Assembly: GCA_963752345.1 (NCBI GenBank)
Contig: CAVVYA010000002.1
Coordinates: 620,001 to 684,000 of the forward strand
DNA from: CAVVYA01 sp963752345
GTDB taxonomy: Bacteria > Pseudomonadota > Alphaproteobacteria > SMXQ01
DNA length: 64,000 bases
Reading direction: 5' to 3'
Shown here one piece after another: positions 31,277 through 42,469 of the stretch. A program made the position numbers and the translations under genes. Every line of letters begins with the position of its first letter. Position 1 is the first letter of the stretch. Under the pieces are notes generated by a model. The model did no database searches. It was not told where the DNA came from and saw only the letters and a program-made list of their open reading frames with translations.

Positions 31277-31884
31277 GCGGCCTTTCCTTTTTGTGCCTTG
31301 TGGCCCGCGCCTTTATGCCCGGCGATTCCCAGGAAGTTGCGCAGGATCTGGTGGCCATGTTCGGACGCGATGCTTTCCGGATGGAACTGCACGCCGAAGA
31401 TCGCGTGCTCGCGATGCTGCAGGCCCATGATCAGGCCGTCGTCGGTCTGCGCGGTGATCTCGAGACGGTCGGGCAGGCCGTCGCGCGCGACGATCAACGA
31501 ATGATAGCGCGTCGCTTTGAAGGGCGAGGGCAGGTGTTCGAACACGCCCTTGCCGCCGTGGCTCATCGCGCTCACCTTGCCGTGCATCGGCACCGGCGCG
31601 CGCACGACCTTGCCGCCGAACGCCTGGCCGATCGCCTGATGGCCGAGGCAGACGCCGAGCACCGGCATTTTGCCGGCGGCCTTGGCGATGAGATCGAGGC
31701 AGATGCCGGCGCGATCCGGGTCGCACGGGCCGGGCGACAGCACGATGCCCTGGGGCTTGAGCGCGAGCGCCGCGTCGGCGCTCAATGCGTCGTTGCGCCG
31801 CACGACAACCTCGGCGCCTTCCTCTGCGAGGTAGTGCACCAGGTTGTAGGTAAAGCTGTCGTAGTTATCGATGAGCAGAAACAT
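31273..31884 (-). CDS. trpG: Anthranilate synthase component II (glutamine amidotransferase)
   Basis: Class I glutamine amidotransferase of 203 residues that feeds ammonia to TrpE. It begins MFLLIDNYDSFTYNLVHYL; the catalytic Cys is in VLGVCLGHQAIGQAFGG and the His/Glu pair in FGVQFHPESIASEHG. It leads the trpGDC-moaCA-type operon; trpE is 5.6 kb away on the same strand, beyond an accessory block. Confidence 0.97.
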   Translation of the reverse strand: MFLLIDNYDSFTYNLVHYLAEEGAEVVVRRNDALSADAALALKPQGIVLSPGPCDPDRAGICLDLIAKAAGKMPVLGVCLGHQAIGQAFGGKVVRAPVPMHGKVSAMSHGGKGVFEHLPSPFKATRYHSLIVARDGLPDRLEITAQTDDGLIMGLQHREHAIFGVQFHPESIASEHGHQILRNFLGIAGHKGAGHKAQKGKAA

Positions 31885-32068
31885 TTCAGTGGCTTATCGA
31901 ATAATCTTCAGATGGTATGCGAGTGCATATGGCGGGCCGGCTGCGCCGGTTTCCATACCGGGGCGTGTTATATCAGGCTTTTCCGGCCTAGGGAAAGCGA
32001 TGCAGCGGCACCGCGGAACGCGCTAAGACTGAACACGAAAACTGACAGGGCCGCCGAATACCCACGTC

Positions 32069-33387
32069 ATGCCAAACCGCAACCACCCCAATTCCACCAC
32101 GGGAGCCGTGAACTGGCTGACCGGCGTACGCCGCCGGTTGGCGCTCGCCGTCGCCCTGGCGGTCGGTGTGAGCCTCGGCATTTTTCTCGCTGGTCCACCG
32201 GGTCCACCCGGCGCGCCGGCGGTCCATGTCTCGCTTGCACCATCCAATCCCGCGCCGGGCACATCGTCCGGCAGTGTTTCGGTGACGCCGCCGCCACCGG
32301 CGATACAACGGCGCTCCGACCGCCGCCCGGCGATGCAGCCGTTGCCAGCCATTCCTCCGGCCGCGCGTCCGCCAACTGTGGGTCCGCCGCTGGCCACGTC
32401 GGACGGCGCGGGACCTGTGACGACCGCGCCCAGTGCGCCGCCCGCGCCCTCGCCGGCACCGCGTGACAGCGCGCCGCCGTCCACGGCGCTGCCGCCGTCA
32501 ACGGCGCTGCCGCTCATACCGGATGCGAAACCGCGGCGCGAGCCGGACAGCGTCCCGCCGACCGTCGGTCCACGGCGGGTGACGCCGGCGGACGGACTGC
32601 CGGCGTGGCGGCGCAACGCCGTGGCCGCGCCGGCTGTTGCGGGCAAAGCGATGATCGCGATGGTGATCGACGACATGGGCGTCGACCAGCGCCGCTCGGC
32701 GGAGATGGTCAAGCTGCCCGGACCGCTGACGCTGTCCTATCTGCCCTACGGCCGCGACCTGCCGCGCCAGACGGCGGCGGCGCGCGCCGCGGGCCATGAA
32801 CTCCTGGTGCATGTCTCGATGGAGCCGCTCGATCGCCAAGATCAAGCCCGGTCCGAACGCGCTGACAGTCGATCTGCCGGAGGAGGAAATCCGCCGGCGC
32901 CTCGGCTGGGCGCTCGACGCCTTCGAGGGCTACGTCGGCATCAACAATCACATGGGCAGCCGCTTCACCTCCGAGCGTCCCGGGCATGGAGGTGGTGATG
33001 GATGAGCTCAAGGCGCGCGGCCTGCTGTTCCTCGATTCGCGCACCGTACAGCACAGCCTCGGCGCCACGGTCGCGTCGGCCCACGGCGTGCCCCATGCGG
33101 GGCGGCATTTCTTCATCGACAACGAGCTGACCCTCGCCGAGGTGAACCGGCAGCTCGCGGAGACCGAGCGCGTGGCGCGCCAGAGCGGCATCGCGGTCGC
33201 CATCGGCCACCCGCACGATGTCACCATCGCGGCGCTGAAAGCGTGGCTTCCGACCCTGGAGGAAAAGGGCTTCGTGCTGGTGCCGATCTCGGCGGTCGTC
33301 GAGCGGCTCGAAGCGCGGCGCGGCGCGGCTCAGCAGAGTGCCGCGCCGCGCGACGAAACGCGCGCGCGCAACGAGCAGGCGCCTTAG
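32069..33387 (+). CDS. Divergent polysaccharide deacetylase family protein, YibQ-like (two frameshifts)
   Basis: Predicted periplasmic protein of about 438 residues: one N-terminal membrane segment (LALAVALAVGVSLGIFLAG), a long Pro/Ala/Ser-rich linker to about residue 190, then a divergent polysaccharide deacetylase (YibQ/DUF610) domain with MVIDDMGVDQRRSAEM, LTLSYLPYGRDLPRQTA, NNHMGSRFTSE and GHPHDVTIAALKAWL. Extra bases near 32833 (MEPLD to AKIKPGPNAL) and near 32982 (SERPG to MEVVMDEL) break the frame. The family is thought to act in the envelope; no substrate is established. It opens the block between trpG and trpE. Confidence 0.85.
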
Positions 33388-33413
33388 TCGGGAGAACGTC
33401 GTCGATGCGCGGC

Positions 33414-34049
33414 TTAGTCCACGGCGGTCTTGGCTCGGGCCGCCGGCACGTTCGGTTTCGGCGGCGGAACGCTGTCCGCGGTGCGGATTTCGGTGTCGGA
33501 ATAAATGAATCCGAAGGAAGGATAGACGGCGCCGAAGCTGCCCTGGGTGTTCATGAAGCGCACGGACGTCCAGTCGTTTTTCGGCGACACATCGATCACC
33601 GGCTGGCGCACGTGGATCTTGCCGCGCGTATTGGCGTTGTCGCCCCAGTTCGCGTGATCGACCAGGATCTTTCGCGGCTCGACGATTGCGGCAACCACGG
33701 CGACATGGCCGGCGGCAAGCCTGTCCGTCTTCTTCAGGGTTAGCACGGAGCCTTTGCGGGGAATGTTGCCGCGGTCATAGCGGCCGTTCGCCTTCGACCA
33801 CCAGGTCCAGGCGTCGCCATAGATCTGGATGCCGGAATAATCGCGGGCGTAAGGCACGCACTGGGAATAGCCGCCGCCGGGATGCTGGCTGACCAATTCC
33901 ATCGACCCCAGGGCGGGGGCCGGCTTCTTCTTGCTGACAACTTGACGGGAGGCGGTCGTGCAACTGCCCAGCGTGAAGAGCAACGCGCAGCCTGCGACCA
34001 TCGCAATGGTGAAACGGTAAAAGCCGCGCTTGCTCAATTGTTGACTCAT
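33414..34049 (-). CDS. Lipoprotein with CHAP amidase-type domain
   Basis: 211 residues. A signal peptide with a lipobox-like LGSC (residues about 26-29) predicts membrane anchoring by lipid. The CHAP domain follows with the candidate catalytic Cys in YSQCVPYARDYSG and His in RLAAGHVAVVAAIV, then DHANWGDNANTRGKI supplying a polar residue. CHAP enzymes usually cleave peptidoglycan cross-bridges or stem peptides, so a wall-remodelling role is likely but inferred. It is convergent with the YibQ-like gene and divergent from the copper ATPase. Confidence 0.82.
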   Translation of the reverse strand: MSQQLSKRGFYRFTIAMVAGCALLFTLGSCTTASRQVVSKKKPAPALGSMELVSQHPGGGYSQCVPYARDYSGIQIYGDAWTWWSKANGRYDRGNIPRKGSVLTLKKTDRLAAGHVAVVAAIVEPRKILVDHANWGDNANTRGKIHVRQPVIDVSPKNDWTSVRFMNTQGSFGAVYPSFGFIYSDTEIRTADSVPPPKPNVPAARAKTAVD

Positions 34050-34120
34050 GATTCCAAAGTGTTAGCGCAACTTGGCCGTCCGGTTGAAGGGAAATTTTTG
34101 TGGCATCGACCACCCGGCGC

Positions 34121-34151
34121 TTGACCTTCCAACGATGGTAAGCCCCATCTT
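34121..34151 (+). promoter_or_regulatory. CueR/HmrR-type copper promoter upstream of the P-type ATPase
   Basis: TTGACC (34121-34126) and CATCTT (34146-34151) are separated by 19 bp, the over-long spacer that MerR-family activators need. The spacer carries the imperfect dyad ACCTTCCA/TGGTAAGCC, which matches the general CueR form ACCTT..CCA-N3-TGG.AAGG. It points at the copper ATPase, whose ATG is 70 bp downstream. Confidence 0.65.
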
Positions 34152-34220
34152 CACGTCAACCGTCCTCGAAGCGCGGGTAGCAAAGTCGATGAGTCAACGC
34201 AGGCAATTCGCCATCGGCAG

Positions 34221-36588
<2,368 letters not shown>

Positions 36589-36613
36589 CCGGAATCGTAT
36601 AGGTCGATTGATA

Positions 36614-36642
36614 TTGTCCTGACATTGTCCGGATGATATTAT
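36614..36642 (+). promoter_or_regulatory. Promoter and candidate operator of the toxin-antitoxin pair
   Basis: TTGTCC (36614-36619) and TATTAT (36637-36642) are 17 bp apart. The heptamer ATTGTCC occurs twice, at 36613-36619 and 36624-36630, exactly 11 bp apart, so both copies face the same side of the helix and cover the -35 box and spacer. Ribbon-helix-helix antitoxins bind such repeats and repress their own operon. The local DNA is much more AT-rich than its surroundings. Confidence 0.6.
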
Positions 36643-36666
36643 TAGGAAAGCAGGAGAATCGGCCAC

Positions 36667-36942
36667 ATGTCCACCAAGTTGAAATCCGAGCGGATCGATA
36701 TCCGCACCACCCCTGAGGCCAAGGAGATGCTGCAACGCGCTGCAGCCATGGCGCACAAGAACGTCAGCGAGTTTCTTCTCGATGCAGGGTTGACCGCGGC
36801 TACGGAAGCCTTGGCCGACCGGCGGTTATTCAGACTAGACGACGCGCAATGGCGTGCCTTTCAAGGCGCCCTTGACCGCCCGGTACGTCGGGGCAAGAAG
36901 CGGCTAGCGAGACTGTTGTCCGAGCCGAGTGCGACTGATTGA
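36667..36942 (+). CDS. DUF1778/TacA-like antitoxin
   Basis: 91-residue ribbon-helix-helix antitoxin of the DUF1778 (TacA) family. The DNA-binding part SERIDIRTTPEAKEMLQRAA is followed by NVSEFLLDAGLTAATEAL and a C-terminal toxin-binding segment with FRLDDAQWRAFQGALDRP, typical of the family. AGGAG lies 10 bp before the ATG. The stop overlaps the toxin start. It should neutralise the adjacent GNAT toxin and repress the promoter upstream. Confidence 0.88.
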   Translation: MSTKLKSERIDIRTTPEAKEMLQRAAAMAHKNVSEFLLDAGLTAATEALADRRLFRLDDAQWRAFQGALDRPVRRGKKRLARLLSEPSATD

Positions 36943-37442
36943 CCGAAATCGGCAGTATCGAAAAGCTCGCCGCAGGTCACGATGTCAGCCACTTCGATTG
37001 CGGCAAGGACGCCCTCAATCAATTCCTTCAGCGCTTTGCCCTTGCCAACCAAAAGGCCAACGCGGCCCAGACATATGTGCTGAGCCAAAGCGGGCGGGCG
37101 GTTGCCTACTACAGCCTCGCTGTGGGGGCGGTGGAGCACGACACCGCGCCGCGGCGAGTGGGACAAGGGTTGGCGCGACACGCCGTCCCGGTCATGCTGC
37201 TCGCCCGTTTGGCCGTCGGCCGCTCCGTACAGGGCCGAGGTTTCGGTCAGGCACTGCTCAAGGACGCGATCTTGCGGACCGCGCAGGCCGCCGATATTGC
37301 GGGCATCCGCGCGCTGCTGGTCCATGCAAAAGACGAAGAGGCGCGGGCTTGGTACGAGCGTTTCGACTTCGAACCGAGTCCGACGGACCCTTTCCACCTG
37401 TTTCTTCTGATGAAAGACATCAAGGCGTTCAGCGGGAAGTAG
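36939..37442 (+). CDS. GNAT-family toxin, TacT-like
   Basis: 167-residue GNAT acetyltransferase paired with a DUF1778 antitoxin. Known TacT/AtaT toxins acetylate the amino acid on charged tRNA and stop translation. Visible are the N-terminal FDCGKDALNQFLQRFA segment, the acetyl-CoA loop SVQGRGFGQALLKDAI and the C-terminal ARAWYERFDFEPSP with the expected Tyr. The start is a TTG that overlaps the antitoxin TGA, which keeps toxin synthesis coupled and probably weak. No frame break is seen, so the toxin looks intact. Confidence 0.87.
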   Translation: MTEIGSIEKLAAGHDVSHFDCGKDALNQFLQRFALANQKANAAQTYVLSQSGRAVAYYSLAVGAVEHDTAPRRVGQGLARHAVPVMLLARLAVGRSVQGRGFGQALLKDAILRTAQAADIAGIRALLVHAKDEEARAWYERFDFEPSPTDPFHLFLLMKDIKAFSGK

Positions 37443-37462
37443 CAGATCGCGCGCGCTTTGCC

Positions 37463-38992
37463 TCAGATCTTCTTCCGCTCCGCCGCGAACTGCACGGCTT
37501 CCTCCGCGGCGCGGACCAGGGCGCGGGCCTTGTTCTGGGTCTCCTGGTATTCCGCTTCGGGGTCGCTGTCGGCGACCACGCCGCCGCCGGCCTGCACATA
37601 GACCGTGCCGTCCTTGACCAGGGCGGTGCGCAGCGCGATGCAGCTGTCCATCGCGCCGTTGGCGGCGAAATAGCCGATGGCGCCGCCGTAGACGCCGCGC
37701 CGCGTCTTTTCCAATTCGTCGATGATCTCCATGGCGCGCACCTTGGGCGCGCCCGACACGGTGCCGGCGGGGAAGCCCGCCATCAGCGCGTCGATCGCGT
37801 CATGGCGCGGGTCGATCTCGCCCTCGACATTGGAGACGATATGCATGACATGGGAATAGCGCTCGATGATCATCTGCTCGGTGACGCGCACGGTGCCGGT
37901 CTTGGCGACGCGGCCGACGTCGTTGCGCCCGAGGTCGAGCAGCATGAGATGCTCGGCCAGTTCCTTGGGGTCGGCGAGCAGGTCTTCGGCGAGCGCCTTG
38001 TCCTCGGCCGGCGGTCTTGCCGCGCGGCCGGGTGCCGGCGATCGGGCGGATCGTCACCTTGCCGTCGCGCAGGCGCACGAGAATTTCCGGGCTCGAGCCG
38101 ACGATCGAGAAGCCGCCGAAATCCATGAAGAACAGGAAGGGCGAGGGGTTGAGCCGGCGCAAGGAGCGGTAGAGCGCGAACGGCGGCAGGTGGAACGGCA
38201 CGGCGAAGCGCTGCGACGGCACCACCTGGAAGGCGTCGCCGGCACGGATGTATTCCTTCACCCGCTCGACGATGGCGTGGTACTCGGGCCGCGTCGTGTT
38301 GGACGAGGGCACCGGCGCCGGATGGGCGCCGTTCGCCGCCTCGTGGCGATAGGGCAGCGGACCCTCGAATGCCTTCAGGGCATCGTCCAGCCGCGCCTGG
38401 GCTTCGCGCGTAGGCCGCTTTGGCATCGGCCTCGCCGCGCGCGCCCGCCTGCGGCCAGACCGGCGTCACCAGGGTCGCCATGTCCTCGAGATGATCGAAG
38501 ATGCAGACCACGGTGGGGCGCAGGAAGATGCTGTCGGGGATGCCGAGCTCGTCCGGGTTGGCGTCGGGCAGGCGCTCGACCTGGCGCACCATGTCGTAGC
38601 CCATGAAGCCGAACAGGCCCGCCGCCATGGGCGGCAGGCTCGGCGGCGTGGCCATGCGCGATTCGGCGATCAGCGCGCGCAGCGAATTCGAGCGGCTTGC
38701 CGGGCAGGGGCGTGAAGCGGTCGCGGTCGCGCAGCGCGTCGCGGTTGATCTCGGCGGTTTGGCCACGCGCGCGCCAGATCAGGTCGGGCTTGAAGCCGAG
38801 GAAGGAGTAGCGCCCGCGCGTCGCGCCGCCTTCGACGGATTCGAACAGGAAACTGTTGGGCGCGCCTTCCGCCAGCTTGAGCAGGGCGGAGACCGGCGTT
38901 TCCAGATCGGCGACGAGGCGCGTCGAGACGACCTGCGGCGTCCCCGCCCGGTAGGCCTCGGCGAAGGCCGCGAAATCCGGCGCGGTGGTCAT
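37463..38992 (-). CDS. trpE: Anthranilate synthase component I (three frameshifts)
   Basis: Chorismate-using large subunit of anthranilate synthase, about 508 residues. Order of segments: N-terminal feedback domain with SFLFESVEGGATRGRYSFLG, GLFGFMGYDMVRQVERLPD, YIRAGDAFQVVPSQRF, FFMDFGGFSIVGSSPEILVR, IRPIAGTRPRGK, LMLLDLGRNDVGRVA, FPAGTVSGAPKVRAMEIIDE and YVQAGGGVVADSDPE. Extra bases near 38690, 38412 and 38018 change the frame; each junction joins conserved parts. The ATG sits 3 bp after the ppiD stop, so they share a transcript. No leader peptide is visible, as expected for a gene internal to an operon. Confidence 0.92.
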
Positions 38993-38994
38993 GG

Positions 38995-40872
38995 TCAGAG
39001 TCGGCTGTCGATAATGTCGCGCCGGATCTCGATGTCGTAGCGTCCGCGCAAAGCGAGCGCCAGTTGATCGAGCAGATCGCCGGCGATCGCCTGGCTGAGC
39101 TGGCCGGTCAGCTCCGTGCGGGTGCTGTCCGGCAGTTCGGGCGCCGGCTTGATTTCCTTCAGTATCGCCACGACGTAGCCGTCCTGGGATTCGCCGATTC
39201 CCGCCATGCCGACCTTGAGGTCGAACAATTGCGACTTGAGGGCCTCGGGCAGGCCGGCTTCGGAATCATGGGTCGCGCGGCTGAACGCCGGCGTGGTCTT
39301 CAGCGGCAGCTTTTCCGACTCGGCCACCGCCGCCGGCGACTCGCCCTTGTTGATGCGCGCGGCGATCGCTTCGGCGCGCTTGCGCGCCGCGTTCATGCGC
39401 TCCTCCGCCTGCCAGCTTGCGATCACCTCGTTCTTGATCTCGGCGAGCGGCTTCGCGGCGGGCGGCACGATCTGGTCGACGCGCACGATGGCGAAGCTGT
39501 TGCCCGGCAATTCCATGAGCTGCGATTCCTGGCCCTGCGGCGTCGTGAAGGCGGCGCGCATGATCCGCGCGTCGTTGAGCAGGGCGGTCGCGGGTTTGCC
39601 TTCGGCGGTCAGGCCGTTGACATCGATCGGCGGCAGCTTGACCGCCTTCACGCCGGCCAGATCCGCCGCCTCTTCGAGTGTGGCGCCGCCGGCCAGGGCG
39701 TCATCGAGCTTGATCGCCACGGTATGCGCCTCGTCGGCGGCCGCACGGTCGGCCAGATCCTTGCGCAATGCGTCGCGCGCCTCGGCGAACGGCTGGACGT
39801 GACCTTCCTCGACGGCATTGACCTGGAGCACGTGCCAGCCGAGCGGGCTGCGGATCGGCGCCGAATGCTCGCCGGCCTTGAGCGCGAAGGTCGGCTCGGC
39901 GATCTCCGGAATGAGGTCCGCCTTTTCGATCTTGCCGAGCTTGACCACGGTGGCACTCGAATTGGCTTCCTTCAGCGCCTGCTCGAGGCTCTTGCCCTGG
40001 CCGAGAAGCTCGCTGACCTTTTGCGCCTCGGCTTCGCTCTGCAGCACCGCCTGGTCGACGTCGCGCTTGTCGTGCACGGTGAATTCGGCGATGCGCTTGT
40101 CGTATTCCGTCTTCAACTGCTCGTCGGACAGCGGGGCGGCATCGGACGCCAGGGCGGCCGGGTCGATCCACGCGTAGCTGATCGTGCGCGTCTCGGGCGC
40201 CATGAACCGCTCGATGTTCGCCTTGTAATATTCCTCGATCGCCGCATCGTCGGGCACCGGCGGCGTGGCGGAATCGCTGGCCGGCACGGCGATCGTGTCG
40301 GCGACGCGGCTCTCGCCGCGGAAGCGATGCAGCGACGCGAGCAGTTCGCTCGGCACCGGCGCGGTGGCCGAGACCGCGCCGATGAGCTGCTGGGACGCGA
40401 GATCGCGGCGCAGCAGGGCGATATAGCTCGCTTCGGTGTAACCCGCCTGGGCCAGCACCTGGCGGAACTGGTTGCGGTCGAACTGGCCGCGCGCGTTGTG
40501 AAAGGCGCGTTCGTTCTGGATATGGCGCCGGATCATTTCGTCGTTGACGAGCAGGCCGTAGTCGGACACCGCATTGGCGAACACCGCGCCGTCGACCAGC
40601 TTGTCGAGCGCCTGGTCGACCAGTCCGAGCTGCTTGGCCTGCTCGAGATCGAGCGTGCCGCCGAACAGCGGCTGGAAGCGCGCCATTTCCTGACGCAGCG
40701 TGTCGTTGAGCTGCGTGAGCGTGATCTTGGTGCCGGAGACATTGGCCACCACGGGATCGCGTTCGCCCGAGAAGATGTCATGGACGCCCCACAGGCCGAA
40801 GCTCAGGATCAGGAAAGCAAACAGGATCTTGACGATCCACGAGCTGGCGTGTTGACGCAGGGACTGGAGCAT
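38995..40872 (-). CDS. ppiD: Periplasmic folding chaperone PpiD (SurA N-terminal and rotamase domains)
   Basis: PpiD-type protein of 625 residues anchored by one N-terminal helix (IVKILFAFLILSFGLWGVHD). A SurA-like N-domain (QFDRNQFRQVLAQAGYTEAS) is followed by a parvulin-type rotamase region (FALKAGEHSAPIRSPLGWHV) and a C-terminal chaperone region. It works at the periplasmic face of the Sec translocon on emerging proteins. The ppiD-trpE order is common in alphaproteobacteria. The reading frame is intact. Confidence 0.93.
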   Translation of the reverse strand: MLQSLRQHASSWIVKILFAFLILSFGLWGVHDIFSGERDPVVANVSGTKITLTQLNDTLRQEMARFQPLFGGTLDLEQAKQLGLVDQALDKLVDGAVFANAVSDYGLLVNDEMIRRHIQNERAFHNARGQFDRNQFRQVLAQAGYTEASYIALLRRDLASQQLIGAVSATAPVPSELLASLHRFRGESRVADTIAVPASDSATPPVPDDAAIEEYYKANIERFMAPETRTISYAWIDPAALASDAAPLSDEQLKTEYDKRIAEFTVHDKRDVDQAVLQSEAEAQKVSELLGQGKSLEQALKEANSSATVVKLGKIEKADLIPEIAEPTFALKAGEHSAPIRSPLGWHVLQVNAVEEGHVQPFAEARDALRKDLADRAAADEAHTVAIKLDDALAGGATLEEAADLAGVKAVKLPPIDVNGLTAEGKPATALLNDARIMRAAFTTPQGQESQLMELPGNSFAIVRVDQIVPPAAKPLAEIKNEVIASWQAEERMNAARKRAEAIAARINKGESPAAVAESEKLPLKTTPAFSRATHDSEAGLPEALKSQLFDLKVGMAGIGESQDGYVVAILKEIKPAPELPDSTRTELTGQLSQAIAGDLLDQLALALRGRYDIEIRRDIIDSRL

Positions 40873-40932
40873 CCAGATATCCGATCTTATGCTTGGAACG
40901 CTTGAGAAACAGGGGCTTGCGCGGCGCGGCGC

Positions 40933-40961
40933 ATGATAGAAGCGGCCCCTAGCCGCTGCAA
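40933..40961 (-). promoter_or_regulatory. Candidate promoter for ppiD-trpE
   Basis: On the minus strand TTGCAG (40961-40956) and TATCAT (40938-40933) are 17 bp apart, giving a leader of about 55 nt. The rest of the 225-bp gap to tpiA holds no gene; I saw no convincing tpiA promoter. Confidence 0.5.
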
Positions 40962-41097
40962 TACGGAAAACGGCCGCGGACGAGGGAGATCCGCCCGGGT
41001 GGAATCAGGCCACAGGGAAATCGGGCCATATGGAATCCGGAGGGCTCCTATGATAGGGAGTGCGCCGTCGTCCTCGTGAAGAAGGGATAAGCCTCGT

Positions 41098-41856
41098 ATG
41101 TCCACGCGTCGTCCTCTCATTGCCGGCAATTGGAAAATGAACGGCCTCAAGGCCGATGGGCTGACCCTCGCGACGAGCGTCGCGCAGGAAATCGGCAGTC
41201 CCGGCGCGGTGGCCTGCGAGCTCCTGGTATGCCCACCGGCGACCCTGATCATGGCGGTGGCCGACGCGGTGCGTGGCAGCGCGCTGGCGGTCGGCGGTCA
41301 GGATTGCCATACCAAGCAGTCGGGCGCGCATACCGGCGACATCAGCGCCGTCATGCTGAAGGACGCCGGGGCGCGCTATGTCATCGTCGGCCATTCCGAG
41401 CGCCGGACCGACCACGGCGAAACCGACGCCCTGGTGCAGGCCAAGGCCGCGGCTGGCCTTCAGGCCGGCCTGAATGTCATCGTCTGCATCGGCGAAACCG
41501 AGGCCGAGCGCGATGCGGGCCGCACGCTGGACGTGCTGGCGCGCCAGATTGCCGGCTCGGTGCCCGCGCAGGCCCGCGCGGTCGACACCGTCATCGCCTA
41601 TGAGCCGGTGTGGGCCATCGGGACCGGTCGCACGCCGACCTCGGCCGAGATCGCCGCGGCCCATGCCCATATCCGCGAGCGGCTCGCCGCGCGGATCGGC
41701 GCGCAGGCCGATGCCATGCGGATTCTTTACGGCGGATCGGTGAAGGCGAGCAACGCGGCGGAAATCCTCCGGCTCGCCCATGTCGACGGCGCCCTGGTCG
41801 GGGGCGCCAGCCTGGTCACCGCCGACTTCTGCGCCATCGCGCGAAGCTGCCCCTAA
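41098..41856 (+). CDS. tpiA: Triosephosphate isomerase
   Basis: TIM-barrel glycolytic enzyme, 252 residues, interconverting DHAP and GAP. NWKMNGLKADG holds the catalytic Lys, VIVGHSERR the catalytic His, AYEPVWAIGTG the catalytic Glu, and LYGGSVKASNAAE the phosphate site. AAGGGATAA lies at Shine-Dalgarno distance from the ATG. It is divergent from ppiD and precedes secG. Confidence 0.97.
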   Translation: MSTRRPLIAGNWKMNGLKADGLTLATSVAQEIGSPGAVACELLVCPPATLIMAVADAVRGSALAVGGQDCHTKQSGAHTGDISAVMLKDAGARYVIVGHSERRTDHGETDALVQAKAAAGLQAGLNVIVCIGETEAERDAGRTLDVLARQIAGSVPAQARAVDTVIAYEPVWAIGTGRTPTSAEIAAAHAHIRERLAARIGAQADAMRILYGGSVKASNAAEILRLAHVDGALVGGASLVTADFCAIARSCP

Positions 41857-41979
41857 GGTGGGGGCGCGCCGCGCCCGCCACAAGGCCTGGGAACACCGTT
41901 AACGCCGGGCCCGGCGAGCGCCCCGGGCCCGCCAACGAAAGACTAGCGCGTTCAACGCGAAGCGGGTAAACAAGCGCCC

Positions 41980-42354
41980 ATGATTACGCTCCTCCTGGTC
42001 GTTCACGTCCTTCTCGCCCTCTCCCTGGTCATCGTCGTTCTGCTCCAGCGCAGCGAGGGCGGTGCCCTTGGCATCGGCGGCGGCGGCGGTGGTGGCGGCG
42101 GCATGATGACGAGCCGGGCCCAGGCCAACTTCCTGACCCGCGCGACGGCCGTGATCGCGGCGCTGTTCCTGGTCAATTGCCTGGTGCTGGCGATGCTCGC
42201 GGGCCGCGACCGCCAGCCGCGTTCCATTCTGGATGACGTGCCGATGAGCCCGCCCGGCACGACCGCGCCGGCACCGCTGGCCCCGCCTGTGGCCCCGGCC
42301 GCGCCCGCCGCGCCGCCGGCGCCCAGCGCCCCGATCGCACCGCCGACTCAGTAA
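41980..42354 (+). CDS. secG: Preprotein translocase subunit SecG
   Basis: SecG, 124 residues, assists SecYE. Two membrane helices (LLLVVHVLLALSLVIVVLLQ and AVIAALFLVNCLVLAMLAG) flank the conserved loop RSEGGALGIGGGGGG...MTSRAQANFLTRAT. The glycine run of the loop is unusually long (nine consecutive Gly), and a Pro/Ala-rich cytoplasmic tail of about 45 residues follows. Both vary freely within the family. tpiA-secG-pyrG is a conserved order. Confidence 0.94.
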   Translation: MITLLLVVHVLLALSLVIVVLLQRSEGGALGIGGGGGGGGGMMTSRAQANFLTRATAVIAALFLVNCLVLAMLAGRDRQPRSILDDVPMSPPGTTAPAPLAPPVAPAAPAAPPAPSAPIAPPTQ

Positions 42355-42391
42355 CTCGGCCGGCGCCGACCGGCGCCGGTTGTGGATAACG

Positions 42392-42430
42392 AAGGGCGAC
42401 CTGACTGCTTTCCGTTTGGCCGCCCTTTTT
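42392..42430 (+). terminator. Rho-independent terminator after secG
   Basis: AAGGGCG (42392-42398) pairs with CGCCCTT (42421-42427), with two more G-C pairs toward the loop, and the right arm runs into a T tract (TTTTT, 42426-42430). It lies between secG and pyrG. A GC-rich palindrome (CCGGCGCCGACCGGCGCCGG) sits just upstream at about 42359-42379. Confidence 0.65.
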
Positions 42431-42469
42431 GTTGGGAAATTTCGTCACCTTGTGTATTCTTTCCTTCCC

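Noticed and set aside
32220..32600. Pro/Ala/Ser-rich stretch of the YibQ-like gene as a tandem repeat array
   Set aside because: It is low-complexity linker without a constant period.
42380..42469. N-terminal extension of CTP synthase
   Set aside because: The frame is open, but it lies over the secG terminator and the conserved protein begins at 42470.
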